A stretch of 16,165 nt of DNA, from the NCBI GenBank assembly GCA_964397365.1, contig CAYNIU010000046.1, positions 1-16,165 of the forward strand. Reading direction: 5' to 3'. Source of the stretch: Methylomarinum sp964397365. GTDB lineage: Bacteria; Pseudomonadota; Gammaproteobacteria; Methylococcales; Methylomonadaceae. Below are positions 6,343 to 14,108 of this stretch, in pieces (the first letter of the stretch is position 1; each line of letters begins with the position of its first letter). Below the pieces are notes generated by a model that made no database searches, was not told where the DNA came from, and saw nothing but the letters and a program-made list of their open reading frames with translations. A program made the position numbers and the translations under genes.

Positions 6343-7752
6343 ATGTCAGCAGACCATGTTCTAAAAATGATTCAGGAAAACGATGTCAAATTTGTTGATT
6401 TTCGTTTTTGTGACACTCGCGGTAAAGAGCAGCATGTAACCTTCCCCGCGCATACTATTGATGAAGACACCTTTGAAGAAGGCAACATGTTTGATGGTTC
6501 CTCTGTTGCCGGCTGGAAAGGCATCAATGAATCAGATATGATTTTAATGCCTGATCCGTCAACCGCTGTCATAGATCCTTTCTTTGATGATAATACACTG
6601 ATTTTGCGTTGCGATATTATCGAACCCAAAGACATGCAGGGCTACGAACGGGACCCACGTTCCATTGCCAAACGCGCCGAAGCCTACATGCAATCAACCG
6701 GCATTGCCGATACCGCTTATTTTGGCCCTGAAAATGAATTTTTTGTATTCGACGACGTTCGCTGGAATACCGATATGGGGAGTTGCGGCTACAAAGTTGA
6801 TTCTGAAGAAGCCAACTGGAACTCTGAAAAAATTTACGAAGACGGCAACATTGGTCATCGCCCCAGCGTAAAAGGCGGCTACTTTCCAGTACCACCCGTA
6901 GATTCTTTACAGGACATGCGTTCCGCCATGTGCCTGGTACTGGAAGAAATGGGTCAGACAACAGAAGTTCATCACCATGAAGTGGCCACTGCCGGACAGT
7001 GTGAAATTGGCTCAAAATTCAACACCCTGGTAAACAAAGCCGACGAAGTCCTGACGCTGAAATATGTTGTCGCCAATATCGCTCACGCTTACGGTAAAAC
7101 AGCAACATTTATGCCAAAACCACTGGTCGGTGATAACGGTAACGGCATGCATGTTCACCAGTCAATTTCCAAAGACGGCGTCAACCTGTTTGCCGGCGAT
7201 CTGTATGGCGGCTTATCCGAAACCGCTCTGTACTATATTGGCGGTATCATTAAACATGCAAAAGCCCTGAATGCTTTTGCCAACGCCTCAACCAACAGCT
7301 ACAAACGCCTGGTTCCTGGTTTTGAAGCCCCGGTTATGCTGGCTTACTCTGCTCGCAACCGCTCCGCTTCCATCCGCATTCCTTTTGTAAACAATCCCAA
7401 AGGACGACGTATTGAACTGCGCTTTGGCGACTCAACTGCCAATCCCTACCTGTGTTTTGCCGCCATGCTGATGGCGGGACTAGACGGCATCCAGAACAAA
7501 ATTCATCCGGGCGATGCCATGGATAAAGATTTATACGATCTGCCTCCGGAAGAAGAGAAGGAAATTCCACAAGTGGCTTTCTCTTTTGACGAAGCATTGC
7601 AAGCACTGGATGAAGACCGTGAATTTCTGACCCGCGGCGGAGTATTTACCGACGATGCCATCGACGGTTATATCGACCTGAAAAATGAAGAAGTTCAACG
7701 TTTACGCATGAGTACCCACCCAGTAGAATTTGATATGTATTACAGTTTATAA
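6343..7752 (+). CDS. glnA: Glutamine synthetase type I (GSI-beta, adenylylatable)
   Basis: Cytoplasmic dodecameric glutamine synthetase: glutamate + ammonia + ATP gives glutamine, the main ammonium-assimilating step. At 469 residues it has exactly the length of the enterobacterial enzyme. Visible motifs are the beta-grasp signature FDGSSVAGWKG (50-60), the metal/glutamate site FGPENEFF (127-134), HHEVATAGQCEIG (211-223), and the ATP-binding loop KPLVGDNGNGMHVHQS (259-274). Further motifs are NRSASIRIP (339-347) and the adenylylation loop KDLYDLPPEE, with the modifiable Tyr at 398 (Tyr397 in mature numbering). This Tyr loop marks it as a GSI-beta enzyme controlled by the GlnE adenylyltransferase together with PII. 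The start ATG has AGGAG 10 nt upstream. It is flanked by terminators, so it is probably a separate transcription unit from ntrBC. Confidence 0.98.
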   Translation: MSADHVLKMIQENDVKFVDFRFCDTRGKEQHVTFPAHTIDEDTFEEGNMFDGSSVAGWKGINESDMILMPDPSTAVIDPFFDDNTLILRCDIIEPKDMQGYERDPRSIAKRAEAYMQSTGIADTAYFGPENEFFVFDDVRWNTDMGSCGYKVDSEEANWNSEKIYEDGNIGHRPSVKGGYFPVPPVDSLQDMRSAMCLVLEEMGQTTEVHHHEVATAGQCEIGSKFNTLVNKADEVLTLKYVVANIAHAYGKTATFMPKPLVGDNGNGMHVHQSISKDGVNLFAGDLYGGLSETALYYIGGIIKHAKALNAFANASTNSYKRLVPGFEAPVMLAYSARNRSASIRIPFVNNPKGRRIELRFGDSTANPYLCFAAMLMAGLDGIQNKIHPGDAMDKDLYDLPPEEEKEIPQVAFSFDEALQALDEDREFLTRGGVFTDDAIDGYIDLKNEEVQRLRMSTHPVEFDMYYSL

Positions 7753-7788
7753 GTTGCTTATGCTGATTACAGCTCATTGACTGCACAC

Positions 7789-7815
7789 AAAACGCCCCGT
7801 TATGGGGCGTTTTTT
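7789..7815 (+). terminator. Intrinsic terminator after glnA
   Basis: A perfect 10-bp GC-rich stem (AAAACGCCCC at 7789-7798 with GGGGCGTTTT at 7804-7813) and a 5-nt loop are followed by a T run. It lies 36 nt after the glnA stop. Its strength argues that ntrBC is transcribed mainly from its own promoter rather than by readthrough from glnA. Confidence 0.9.
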
Positions 7816-8128
7816 CATTTTAAAGCATTATCCTTGTGCGCCTTTTATAGACAAACTCATTCTCCAGGCTTTATTACCCCCCATCTCTCATAAAATACAG
7901 ACGCATTAAATCAGGCAATAAAATACCTGTCAAAGTGGTTAGTGACAAAGGCGCTATCAGCAATCGTCATTGATAGATTTACTACGTCCTTTGCCAGACA
8001 CTCTATTCTTTGAAACTGAACCACGATGAGTATAATCTTTTTATGAGCCTGATTTACTCCACTATCCCAGAGAATTCAATTCAGTTCGCAACAGGATCTT
8101 TTTAGATAAAACACAAATGGTACGATAA
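7816..8128 (+). promoter_or_regulatory. Intergenic region before ntrBC with a candidate sigma-70 promoter
   Basis: This gap after the glnA terminator holds no gene that I can support and no NtrC palindrome or -24/-12 element. The best promoter candidate is TATAAT at 8031-8036 with CTTTGA (8008-8013) 17 bp upstream; TTGAAA at 8010 would leave only 15 bp. A start near 8043 would give a leader of about 85 nt to the ntrB start. Expression of ntrBC therefore looks sigma-70 dependent and not obviously autoregulated. Confidence 0.4.
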
Positions 8129-9223
8129 ATGCTTAAAGTAACTGATATGATGCATTTTTCAACCCCCTCTCTAACTAAAATTCTGGATCACCTCAATGAA
8201 GCGATCCTGTTATTTAATAACGAGCTGAAATTAACCTATATTAATTCAGCCGGAGAAATACTGTTTGCCGACAGCGCCAAACATTTAACAGGACATTCCG
8301 CTAAAACCCTGTTCAAATCCTCCAACGCGGTCTTACTTCATAATCTGCAACAATGCCAGAAGAAGCACGACCCCCTGGTAAACAGGGAACTGCAACTTAA
8401 CCAGGTGGGTCAGAGCATCATGATTAATTTCAGCGCCACACCAATAATAGAAAACGGGCTACTAAGCAATATCTTGGTAGAACTACAACAAGTTGACCGA
8501 CAACTGCGCATTACCCGCGAGGAACAATTACTGGCGCAACAAAACACCAGTCGAATGCTGGCTCGTGGCTTGGCTCATGAAATTAAAAACCCTCTGGGTG
8601 GGTTGCGCGGAGCCGCGCAACTGCTAGATCTTGAACTCAAAGACCCAGAGTTAAAAGAGTACACTCAAATTATTATTGCCGAATCTGATCGCCTTCAAGG
8701 ACTGATGGACAAGATGCTTGGTCCCAATAAACCGGCGCACAAATGCTGGCTGAATATTCACCAGGCATTGGAACGTATCCGTCAATTGGTTAGCGCTGAA
8801 ACCAGTGATAACATTAAATTGACAACAGATTACGACCCCAGCATTCCGGAAATATTTGCTGATCAGAACCAGTTGATTCAGGCATTTTTGAATATTGTCA
8901 GAAATGCTGTACAAGCCATTCAAGATAGCGGTGAAATCATCATCAGAACTCGTATACAAAGACATATGACCATAGGCCGTAAACATTATAAACTCAGCAT
9001 TAAAATTGATATTATCGACAATGGTTCGGGCATTAAGCCCGAACTTATGGGACAAATATTTTATCCCATGATTACAGGTCGCGCCGAAGGAACCGGTTTA
9101 GGTTTATCAATTGCCCAATCACTGATTAATATGCATAACGGACTGATTGAGTGTGACAGTGAACCCGGACGTACGGTATTTTCTATTTACTTACCTTTGG
9201 AGAGCGGCTATGCAAATTCCTGA
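8129..9223 (+). CDS. ntrB: Nitrogen regulation sensor histidine kinase NtrB (GlnL)
   Basis: Cytoplasmic two-component kinase/phosphatase that phosphorylates NtrC under nitrogen limitation and dephosphorylates it when bound to PII. The 364 residues show an N-terminal PAS-like domain (about 15-120). The H box RGLAHEIKNPLGGLRGAAQL has the phosphoacceptor His at 150. The N box FLNIVRNAVQ is at 253-262, G1 is IDNGSGI (296-302), and FYPMITGRAEGTGLGLS (311-327) carries the F and G2 boxes. There is no transmembrane segment, as expected for NtrB. The ATG at 8129 has no clear ribosome-binding site; a second ATG at 8147 (residue 7) is an alternative and would not affect any domain. Its last 14 nt overlap the ntrC start, indicating translational coupling. 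Its natural partners are the two PII proteins encoded earlier in this window. Confidence 0.96.
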   Translation: MLKVTDMMHFSTPSLTKILDHLNEAILLFNNELKLTYINSAGEILFADSAKHLTGHSAKTLFKSSNAVLLHNLQQCQKKHDPLVNRELQLNQVGQSIMINFSATPIIENGLLSNILVELQQVDRQLRITREEQLLAQQNTSRMLARGLAHEIKNPLGGLRGAAQLLDLELKDPELKEYTQIIIAESDRLQGLMDKMLGPNKPAHKCWLNIHQALERIRQLVSAETSDNIKLTTDYDPSIPEIFADQNQLIQAFLNIVRNAVQAIQDSGEIIIRTRIQRHMTIGRKHYKLSIKIDIIDNGSGIKPELMGQIFYPMITGRAEGTGLGLSIAQSLINMHNGLIECDSEPGRTVFSIYLPLESGYANS

Positions 9224-10628
9224 TAAGGCATGGATCGTTGATGATGACAAATCTATCCGCTGGGTGCTTGAAAAAGCCTTACAGAAATCCGCTATTAATA
9301 CACAAAGTTTTGCCAATGCCTCCGCTCTGCTGTCTGCGCTTAATAAAGAAATACCCGATGTATTAATCACCGATATTCGTATGCCGGGCATGGATGGCTT
9401 GAAATTACTCAAAACTATCCAACACCGTTTTCCCAGTTTACCGGTCATTGTCATGACTGCACACTCTGACCTGGAAAGCGCCGTTTCAGCATTTCATGGC
9501 GGCGCCTTTGAATATCTGCCCAAACCTTTTGATGTCAACGAAGTGGTGGAGATCGTTCACAGAGCTTGCTCCCACAGCAAACAAAATTCAGAACCTGAAC
9601 AGAATATTCCCGACATCATAGAAAATACGCCAGAGATCATTGGCGAAGCACCTGCCATGCAGGAAGTTTTTCGCGCCATTGGTCGTTTAGCTCGTTCCCA
9701 TATCACTGTATTGATTAATGGTGAATCCGGAACCGGCAAAGAACTGGTGGCAAAAGCCTTGCACCGCCACAGTCCCCGTGCGCAACAACCCTTTATTGCC
9801 TTGAATATGGCGGCAATTCCAAAAGACCTGATGGAATCGGAATTATTTGGTCATGAAAAAGGCGCATTTACCGGAGCACAGGCGCGACGGGCCGGTCGTT
9901 TTGAACAAGCCAATAACGGCACCTTATTTCTGGATGAAATCGGCGATATGCCTGCCGAATTGCAAACACGTCTATTACGTGTTCTTGCGGACAATGAGTT
10001 CTATCCGGTTGGTGCTCATTCATCCATTAAGGTGGATGTCAGGATTATTGCAGCCACGCATCAAAATCTGGAAACCCTGGTTGCCAAAGGCCGTTTCCGA
10101 GAAGACTTGTTTCATCGTTTAAATGTCATTCGCATTCATATCCCGCCGTTAAGAGAACGCAGTCAGGATATTGGGCCACTTATGCGCCACTTTCTTTATC
10201 AAAGCGCCAAAGAACTCAATACTGAAATTAAAACGCTAAAACCGGAAACCGAAGCTTTCTTAAGCTCGTTGGAGTGGCCGGGTAATGTGCGACAGCTGGA
10301 AAATATCTGTCGCTGGCTGACGGTAATGGCCGCAGGTCGTGAAATCCACATGGAAGACCTGCCGCCAGAATTAATAAATACATCACAGAAATCATCCACC
10401 CCTGGTAATGAACCGGGAAACTGGGAATCAGCCTACGAGAACTGGATTAATCAACAGTTAACAACCGGTCAGCAGGATATAGCTAAACTCTCCATTCCTG
10501 TTGTTGAATCAATATTAATTTCTGCGGCTTTAAAACATACTCACGGCAAAAAACATGAAGCAGCAAAATTACTGGGCTATGGGAGAAATACACTAACCCG
10601 GAAAATCAAAGAATTAAACATTCAATGA
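9210..10628 (+). CDS. ntrC: Nitrogen regulation response regulator NtrC (GlnG)
   Basis: Sigma-54-dependent enhancer-binding activator of nitrogen-starvation genes. The start is the ATG at 9210, because TTTGGAGAG precedes it and the protein then begins, as usual, directly with the receiver domain. An in-frame upstream start at 9147 would lie deep inside ntrB and add a non-homologous leader. The 472-residue product has a receiver domain (about 5-120; acidic DDD at 11-13, phospho-Asp55 in LITDIRMPG, Lys105 in LPKPFD). The AAA+ domain (about 142-370) carries Walker A GESGTGKE (171-178), the sigma-54 loop GAFTGA (218-223) and Walker B LFLDEIGD (239-246), followed by arginine-finger regions. The C-terminal Fis-type helix-turn-helix contains HEAAKLLGYGRNTLTRKI. 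It overlaps ntrB by 14 nt. It is the likely regulator of the palindromes at 2575, 4415 and 4800. Confidence 0.97.
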   Translation: MQIPDKAWIVDDDKSIRWVLEKALQKSAINTQSFANASALLSALNKEIPDVLITDIRMPGMDGLKLLKTIQHRFPSLPVIVMTAHSDLESAVSAFHGGAFEYLPKPFDVNEVVEIVHRACSHSKQNSEPEQNIPDIIENTPEIIGEAPAMQEVFRAIGRLARSHITVLINGESGTGKELVAKALHRHSPRAQQPFIALNMAAIPKDLMESELFGHEKGAFTGAQARRAGRFEQANNGTLFLDEIGDMPAELQTRLLRVLADNEFYPVGAHSSIKVDVRIIAATHQNLETLVAKGRFREDLFHRLNVIRIHIPPLRERSQDIGPLMRHFLYQSAKELNTEIKTLKPETEAFLSSLEWPGNVRQLENICRWLTVMAAGREIHMEDLPPELINTSQKSSTPGNEPGNWESAYENWINQQLTTGQQDIAKLSIPVVESILISAALKHTHGKKHEAAKLLGYGRNTLTRKIKELNIQ

Positions 10629-10993
10629 TCTGTCGGCTTTTCAACTTATAGCCATCCTTCGTAAACTGCCGCTATCAGCGCTGAGCAAGGTAATGTCAGC
10701 TAAAATAACAGTCGTTTCGAGTCACTACCTATTTGACTAATAAGACCAGAATATATACCCTATTGTCCATTGCTTTATAATCTTTAAAAAGCGCCCGAAT
10801 CAATAGTTTTCTGCGTTTTCCACTGAATCCACATGCGACTGGTCTTTCAGGAATATTAAAAGAGATATAATAATGCAAGCAAACTGAAGTCTTTTCCAGC
10901 TTTTTAATGAGAACCTGTCATAATTAAATCATCATATTCTTCTGTATTGCTTTTTCAATGCCCGATAGCGACAACCAAAAAGAGGTAAAGAAA
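10629..10993 (+). promoter_or_regulatory. Intergenic region after ntrC with a weak sigma-70-like promoter
   Basis: No gene or clear terminator is visible after ntrC. The best promoter-like pair for the next gene is TTGACT (10733-10738) with TACCCT (10756-10761) at a 17-bp spacing. TATAAT strings at about 10781 and 10869 lack a matching -35. The region just before 10994 carries GAGGTAAAG, the ribosome-binding site that fixes the start of the next gene. Nothing else recognisable was found. Confidence 0.3.
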
Positions 10994-11581
10994 ATGAATC
11001 TTAAAATTATTTCCGCCAAATTCCCTTATTTTCAGCAGGTACATGCCATTACAGCGATTATTTTATTCGCTCTGTTTTGGCTTCCTCTTGTGCATGCACA
11101 CCGAGGGCCTGCCAATGAAGTTGATAATTGCAGAATCCGGGTAGGCTCTGAAAAAATTCACTTTACCGCTTACACACCAACTTTTACTCAAGGTACCGGC
11201 TTTTGCCAGTTCATTCCAAATGTTGGCTCTACCAACCTGGTTTTTGATTACGAAGGCCACAAATTACGTAATGTCACTGTTGAATTTGAAATCACCAAAG
11301 AACCTGAAGGCACTCGAATTTTTTATCAGGAACCCAAAAAGATCAAATCCGGCACAGTCAATGCGGTTGTCGATTTCAGCCAATATGGCGCCGGAGATTA
11401 TCTTGCCCATATCACCATTATGCATAAAGGTGAAAAACTGGACAGTCATTTGCCCTTTGCAATCGGTGTCGAAGAAGAAGAATCATACTCCACCCTGTTA
11501 AAGATCCTGTTGCCGATATTGATTATTGTCGTCATACTGTTTTTTATGTTCAGAAAATCCACGACTCAACAGCCACAATAA
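10994..11581 (+). CDS. Unknown secreted, C-terminally membrane-anchored protein with predicted N-terminal His
   Basis: I do not recognise the family with confidence. The ATG at 10994 is chosen over the one at 10958 because GAGGT precedes it and a signal peptide follows. The 195-residue product has a hydrophobic export segment (about 18-33) ending in VHA/HRG. Signal peptidase I cleavage there would leave His36 at the mature N-terminus. A periplasmic domain of about 130 residues follows, rich in beta-type sequence. It holds two cysteines (46 and 71, possibly a disulfide), further histidines (56, 89, 139, 144, 152) and a short acidic stretch EEEE (160-163). One transmembrane helix (about 168-185) and a short basic cytoplasmic tail end the protein. 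A mature N-terminal His with other His residues is how CopC, LPMO-like and PmoB copper sites are built, but a structural match is unproven. It is 32 nt upstream of the DUF2380-like gene, probably in one operon. Confidence 0.8.
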   Translation: MNLKIISAKFPYFQQVHAITAIILFALFWLPLVHAHRGPANEVDNCRIRVGSEKIHFTAYTPTFTQGTGFCQFIPNVGSTNLVFDYEGHKLRNVTVEFEITKEPEGTRIFYQEPKKIKSGTVNAVVDFSQYGAGDYLAHITIMHKGEKLDSHLPFAIGVEEEESYSTLLKILLPILIIVVILFFMFRKSTTQQPQ

Positions 11582-11613
11582 GGTAATCGTCAACATTCGC
11601 AAAACCACAATTA

Positions 11614-12147
11614 ATGTTTAAAACCAGAAAATGGCTGATGATTCTGGCCATTAGCATCCATTCCGCCACATGGGCTGAAACCCGTATTGCCATTCTGGAT
11701 TTTGAATTAAAAGACCTTACGCTCAAACCCGGCATCCCGGCTGAGCTTGCCCGTACTGCCAGTCTCAGACCGCTATTGGAACAGGAACTGGCAAACGCCG
11801 GATATGTCATCGTAAACATTGACAAAACCGCACAACAGCTTGCCAATAGCGGCCTTGGTTATTTATTTGACCATCACGACAGCGCCGCTAAACTGGCCAA
11901 ATCATATAATGCGGATTACCTGTTGGTCGGCAGACTGCATAAGCCCAGTTTTTTGTTTGCCTATATTATGGGGCATTTAATCAAAACCAATAATGCCAAA
12001 CTGATTGGTAATTTTATTATCGAAAGCAAAGGCGGAGCCAAAAAACTCACCCGCAAAGCCATTGAGACACTCGCCGACGAGATTGACAAGACACTGGACA
12101 ACCGCTACAGCCCACCCGCATCTAAGGCAATTCTCGATAGCCAATAG
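11614..12147 (+). CDS. DUF2380-like secreted protein
   Basis: A 177-residue protein with a signal peptide (MFKTRKW, hydrophobic core, ATWA/ETR, cleavage near residue 21), so probably periplasmic. The mature part starts with RIAILDFELKDLTL. It continues through a Pro-rich linker, RTASLRPLLEQELANAGYVIVNI, a GLGYLFDHHDSAAKLAKSYNADYLLVGRLHKPSF segment and a conserved C-terminal helix region. From memory this layout matches the DUF2380 family; no biochemical role is known to me. The pattern of an opening strand ILDFE, a helix with LL..EL, a strand, and then NADYLLVGR recalls the fold of CsgG/LpoB-type periplasmic proteins, which is inference only. No catalytic residues stand out. It follows the membrane-anchored unknown gene by 32 nt with no terminator between. 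There is no clear Shine-Dalgarno before the ATG. The gene is certain; the family name is probable. Confidence 0.78.
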   Translation: MFKTRKWLMILAISIHSATWAETRIAILDFELKDLTLKPGIPAELARTASLRPLLEQELANAGYVIVNIDKTAQQLANSGLGYLFDHHDSAAKLAKSYNADYLLVGRLHKPSFLFAYIMGHLIKTNNAKLIGNFIIESKGGAKKLTRKAIETLADEIDKTLDNRYSPPASKAILDSQ

Positions 12148-12225
12148 TTGCAACACAACTGTAACAATCAATGCCTTAATATCAGTTAAAATGATTGCCC
12201 AATTAGCGCCTAACAGAACACCACA

Positions 12226-13257
12226 ATGCCCGGCAAATCAATTCTGAGAGGATTACCGGAACTTCAACAAGTTGAAGCCATCATTCATCGTCATCATCAA
12301 CATTTAACCTGTAAGGTTCTCCATCATGCGCCGTTTAGCAATACCTCACTGCCAATTTACGCATTAATACTGGGCAATACCGCAAAAAATTCACCCTGCA
12401 TTACTTTTGTTGGCGGTATCCATGGCCTGGAACGTATCGGCACCCAGGTTGTACTGGCCTTTCTGGAAAGTTTGCTGGAACGTCTACACTGGGATCAGGC
12501 CTTGGTTGATATTCTGAAACAGGTACGTATTCATGTACTCCCCCTGATCAACCCGGTCGGCATGATTAATCATACCCGCGCCAATGGTCAAGGTATTGAC
12601 CTGATGCGCAACGCCCCTATTGACAGCAATGAAAAAACTGTCTGGCTGGGAGGTGGACACCGCATTTCTCCGTTATTGCCCTGGTATCGCGGAAAAATCA
12701 ACGAACCCATGCAAATGGAAGCGCAAGTCCTATGTAATTTTATCCAACACGAAACGCTGCATTCCCCTTTCAGCCTGGTATTGGATTGTCATTCCGGTTT
12801 CGGCCATCACAACCAGGTCTGGTTTCCTTATGCAAAAAGCCGAATTGAGCCCATTAAACACTTAGGTGAAGTGTATTGTTTGCGCAAACTGTTTATGCAA
12901 ACCTACCCTTACCAGAATTACCGCTTTGAACCCCAGTCGCAACATTATCTGACTCACGGCGACCTTTGGGATTTTCTCTATCTACACTCATTGAACACTG
13001 ACAATATCTTTTTACCGCTAACTCTGGAAATCGGCTCTTGGCGCTGGATTCGCAAAAATCCATTACAACTGCGGCAATCACTAGGACTCTTTCATCCAAT
13101 TAAACCACATCGTATTAATCGGGTACTGAGAGGACATCTTGTATTAATGGAATTCCTGTTACATGCCACCTTATCGTATAAACAATGGCTGAATGACTAT
13201 TCAATACAGGATATGAAACGACAGGCGCTACAACTCTGGTATGATGAAACACCGTAA
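12226..13257 (+). CDS. M14-family zinc carboxypeptidase-like protein
   Basis: A 343-residue putative metallo-hydrolase of the M14 (carboxypeptidase / succinylglutamate desuccinylase-like) superfamily. Zinc ligands are visible as His66 and Glu69 in FVGGIHGLERIG and His189 in LVLDCHSGFG. The substrate-carboxylate motif R128-N129 occurs in GIDLMRNAP, and NHTRANGQG precedes it. Glu268 in LTLEIGSW sits where the catalytic Glu is expected. No signal peptide is present, so it is probably cytoplasmic and unlike secreted digestive carboxypeptidases. Substrates could be peptides, peptidoglycan-derived peptides or N-acyl/amide conjugates; the sequence does not decide. The ATG at 12226 lacks a good ribosome site. 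Its 3' end overlaps the next gene by 17 nt, so the two are translationally coupled and likely act together. Confidence 0.83.
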   Translation: MPGKSILRGLPELQQVEAIIHRHHQHLTCKVLHHAPFSNTSLPIYALILGNTAKNSPCITFVGGIHGLERIGTQVVLAFLESLLERLHWDQALVDILKQVRIHVLPLINPVGMINHTRANGQGIDLMRNAPIDSNEKTVWLGGGHRISPLLPWYRGKINEPMQMEAQVLCNFIQHETLHSPFSLVLDCHSGFGHHNQVWFPYAKSRIEPIKHLGEVYCLRKLFMQTYPYQNYRFEPQSQHYLTHGDLWDFLYLHSLNTDNIFLPLTLEIGSWRWIRKNPLQLRQSLGLFHPIKPHRINRVLRGHLVLMEFLLHATLSYKQWLNDYSIQDMKRQALQLWYDETP

Positions 13258-13990
13258 CAGCCAATTTGTACTGATTCGCGGCCTGCTGCGTGAATCCAGA
13301 CACTGGGGTAAATTTCGCAAAATTCTGCCGCAATATTTCCCCGGCGCTGACGTTTATACTCCGGATATCCCCGGTAACGGACAATTACATAAGCAAACCA
13401 GTCCAAAGACCATTGCCGGCCTTACCGATGCATTACGCCAACAAATTCCAACGCGTCATAAACTGAATCTGGTCGCCGTTTCCATGGGTGCCATGATCGC
13501 CATCGACTGGATAAATCGCTATCCCGAGGAAATCAACACAGCCGTTTTAATCAACACCAGTGCAGGCTCCTGCTCGCCGTTTTATCACCGGCTACGCTGG
13601 CAAATCTATCCAGCTGTTATAAAAATGCTGTTCCGTTCAAAACGCCAACGAGAACAGGATATCTTACTTTTAACCTCCAACCGGCATCGGCAAGACAGCC
13701 ATTTACTTAAGTCCTGGCAGCAATGGCAGCAACAACACCCGATTTCAGCAACCAGCGCTAAAAACCAGTTACTGGCAGCAGCAAAATTCTCACTCCCGCC
13801 GCAACCACATCACCCCATACTCATTATCGCCAGCAAAACTGACCGGCTGGTAAACTATCGCTGTAGCCTGGCATTACAGAAAATATGGCAGACAGATTAC
13901 CAACAACACAACACCGCCGGCCATGACATTCCACTTGATGAACCTCTTTGGCTAATAAATATTATCCGTCAATGGCAGGACAACCTCTAA
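13241..13990 (+). CDS. Alpha/beta hydrolase
   Basis: A 249-residue alpha/beta-hydrolase-fold protein without a signal peptide or membrane helix, presumably cytoplasmic. After strand FVLIRGLLRESRHWG comes the DIPGNG loop (42-47). The nucleophile elbow LVAVSMGAMIA has Ser81; the usual first Gly of GxSxG is Ala79. Asp201 in IIASKTDRLV and His228 in NTAGHDIPLDEP complete a plausible catalytic triad. A 60-100 residue cap region is rich in Gln, His and Arg (for example KSWQQWQQQHP). The start ATG lies inside the last codons of the M14 gene in another frame, with no independent ribosome site, so translation is probably coupled. The reaction (esterase, lipase or thioesterase) cannot be inferred. Pairing with a carboxypeptidase hints at stepwise breakdown of an ester/amide compound. 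Confidence 0.87.
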   Translation: MMKHRNSQFVLIRGLLRESRHWGKFRKILPQYFPGADVYTPDIPGNGQLHKQTSPKTIAGLTDALRQQIPTRHKLNLVAVSMGAMIAIDWINRYPEEINTAVLINTSAGSCSPFYHRLRWQIYPAVIKMLFRSKRQREQDILLLTSNRHRQDSHLLKSWQQWQQQHPISATSAKNQLLAAAKFSLPPQPHHPILIIASKTDRLVNYRCSLALQKIWQTDYQQHNTAGHDIPLDEPLWLINIIRQWQDNL

Positions 13991-14044
13991 CGCTCTTAAC
14001 GCCAAATAATTACCTTTTCAGATTTAACGATATATCCACCCTCC

Positions 14045-14073
14045 TTCACATTTCTGACACATTTCTCTTATAC
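14045..14073 (+). promoter_or_regulatory. Weak candidate sigma-70 promoter for the acyltransferase gene
   Basis: TTCACA (14045-14050) and TTATAC (14068-14073) are separated by 17 bp in the 118-bp gap between the hydrolase stop and the next ATG. The matches are moderate. No Pho box or NtrC site was recognised nearby. Confidence 0.3.
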
Positions 14074-14108
14074 AATTTCAGCCTGTTAATAAATCCACCG
14101 GAACACAC

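Noticed and set aside
6617..7015. 132-codon minus-strand frame opposite glnA
   Set aside because: Lies wholly within the glnA coding region and has Arg/Ser/Cys-rich composition typical of shadow frames.
8651..9055. 134-codon minus-strand frame opposite ntrB
   Set aside because: Antisense of the conserved kinase domain, with no start signal or recognisable domain.
9147..9209. 21-residue N-terminal extension of NtrC from an upstream ATG
   Set aside because: It is inside ntrB, has no ribosome site, and NtrC proteins begin right at the receiver domain as given by the ATG at 9210, which has GGAG upstream.
10658..10690. CAGCGCTG palindrome after ntrC as a terminator
   Set aside because: Short self-complementary string without a loop or T tract on either strand.
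11090..11101. Perfect palindrome TGTGCATGCACA resembling divergent NtrC half sites
   Set aside because: It lies inside the coding sequence for the VHAH residues of the signal-peptide end, has the wrong spacing for NtrC, and no promoter follows.
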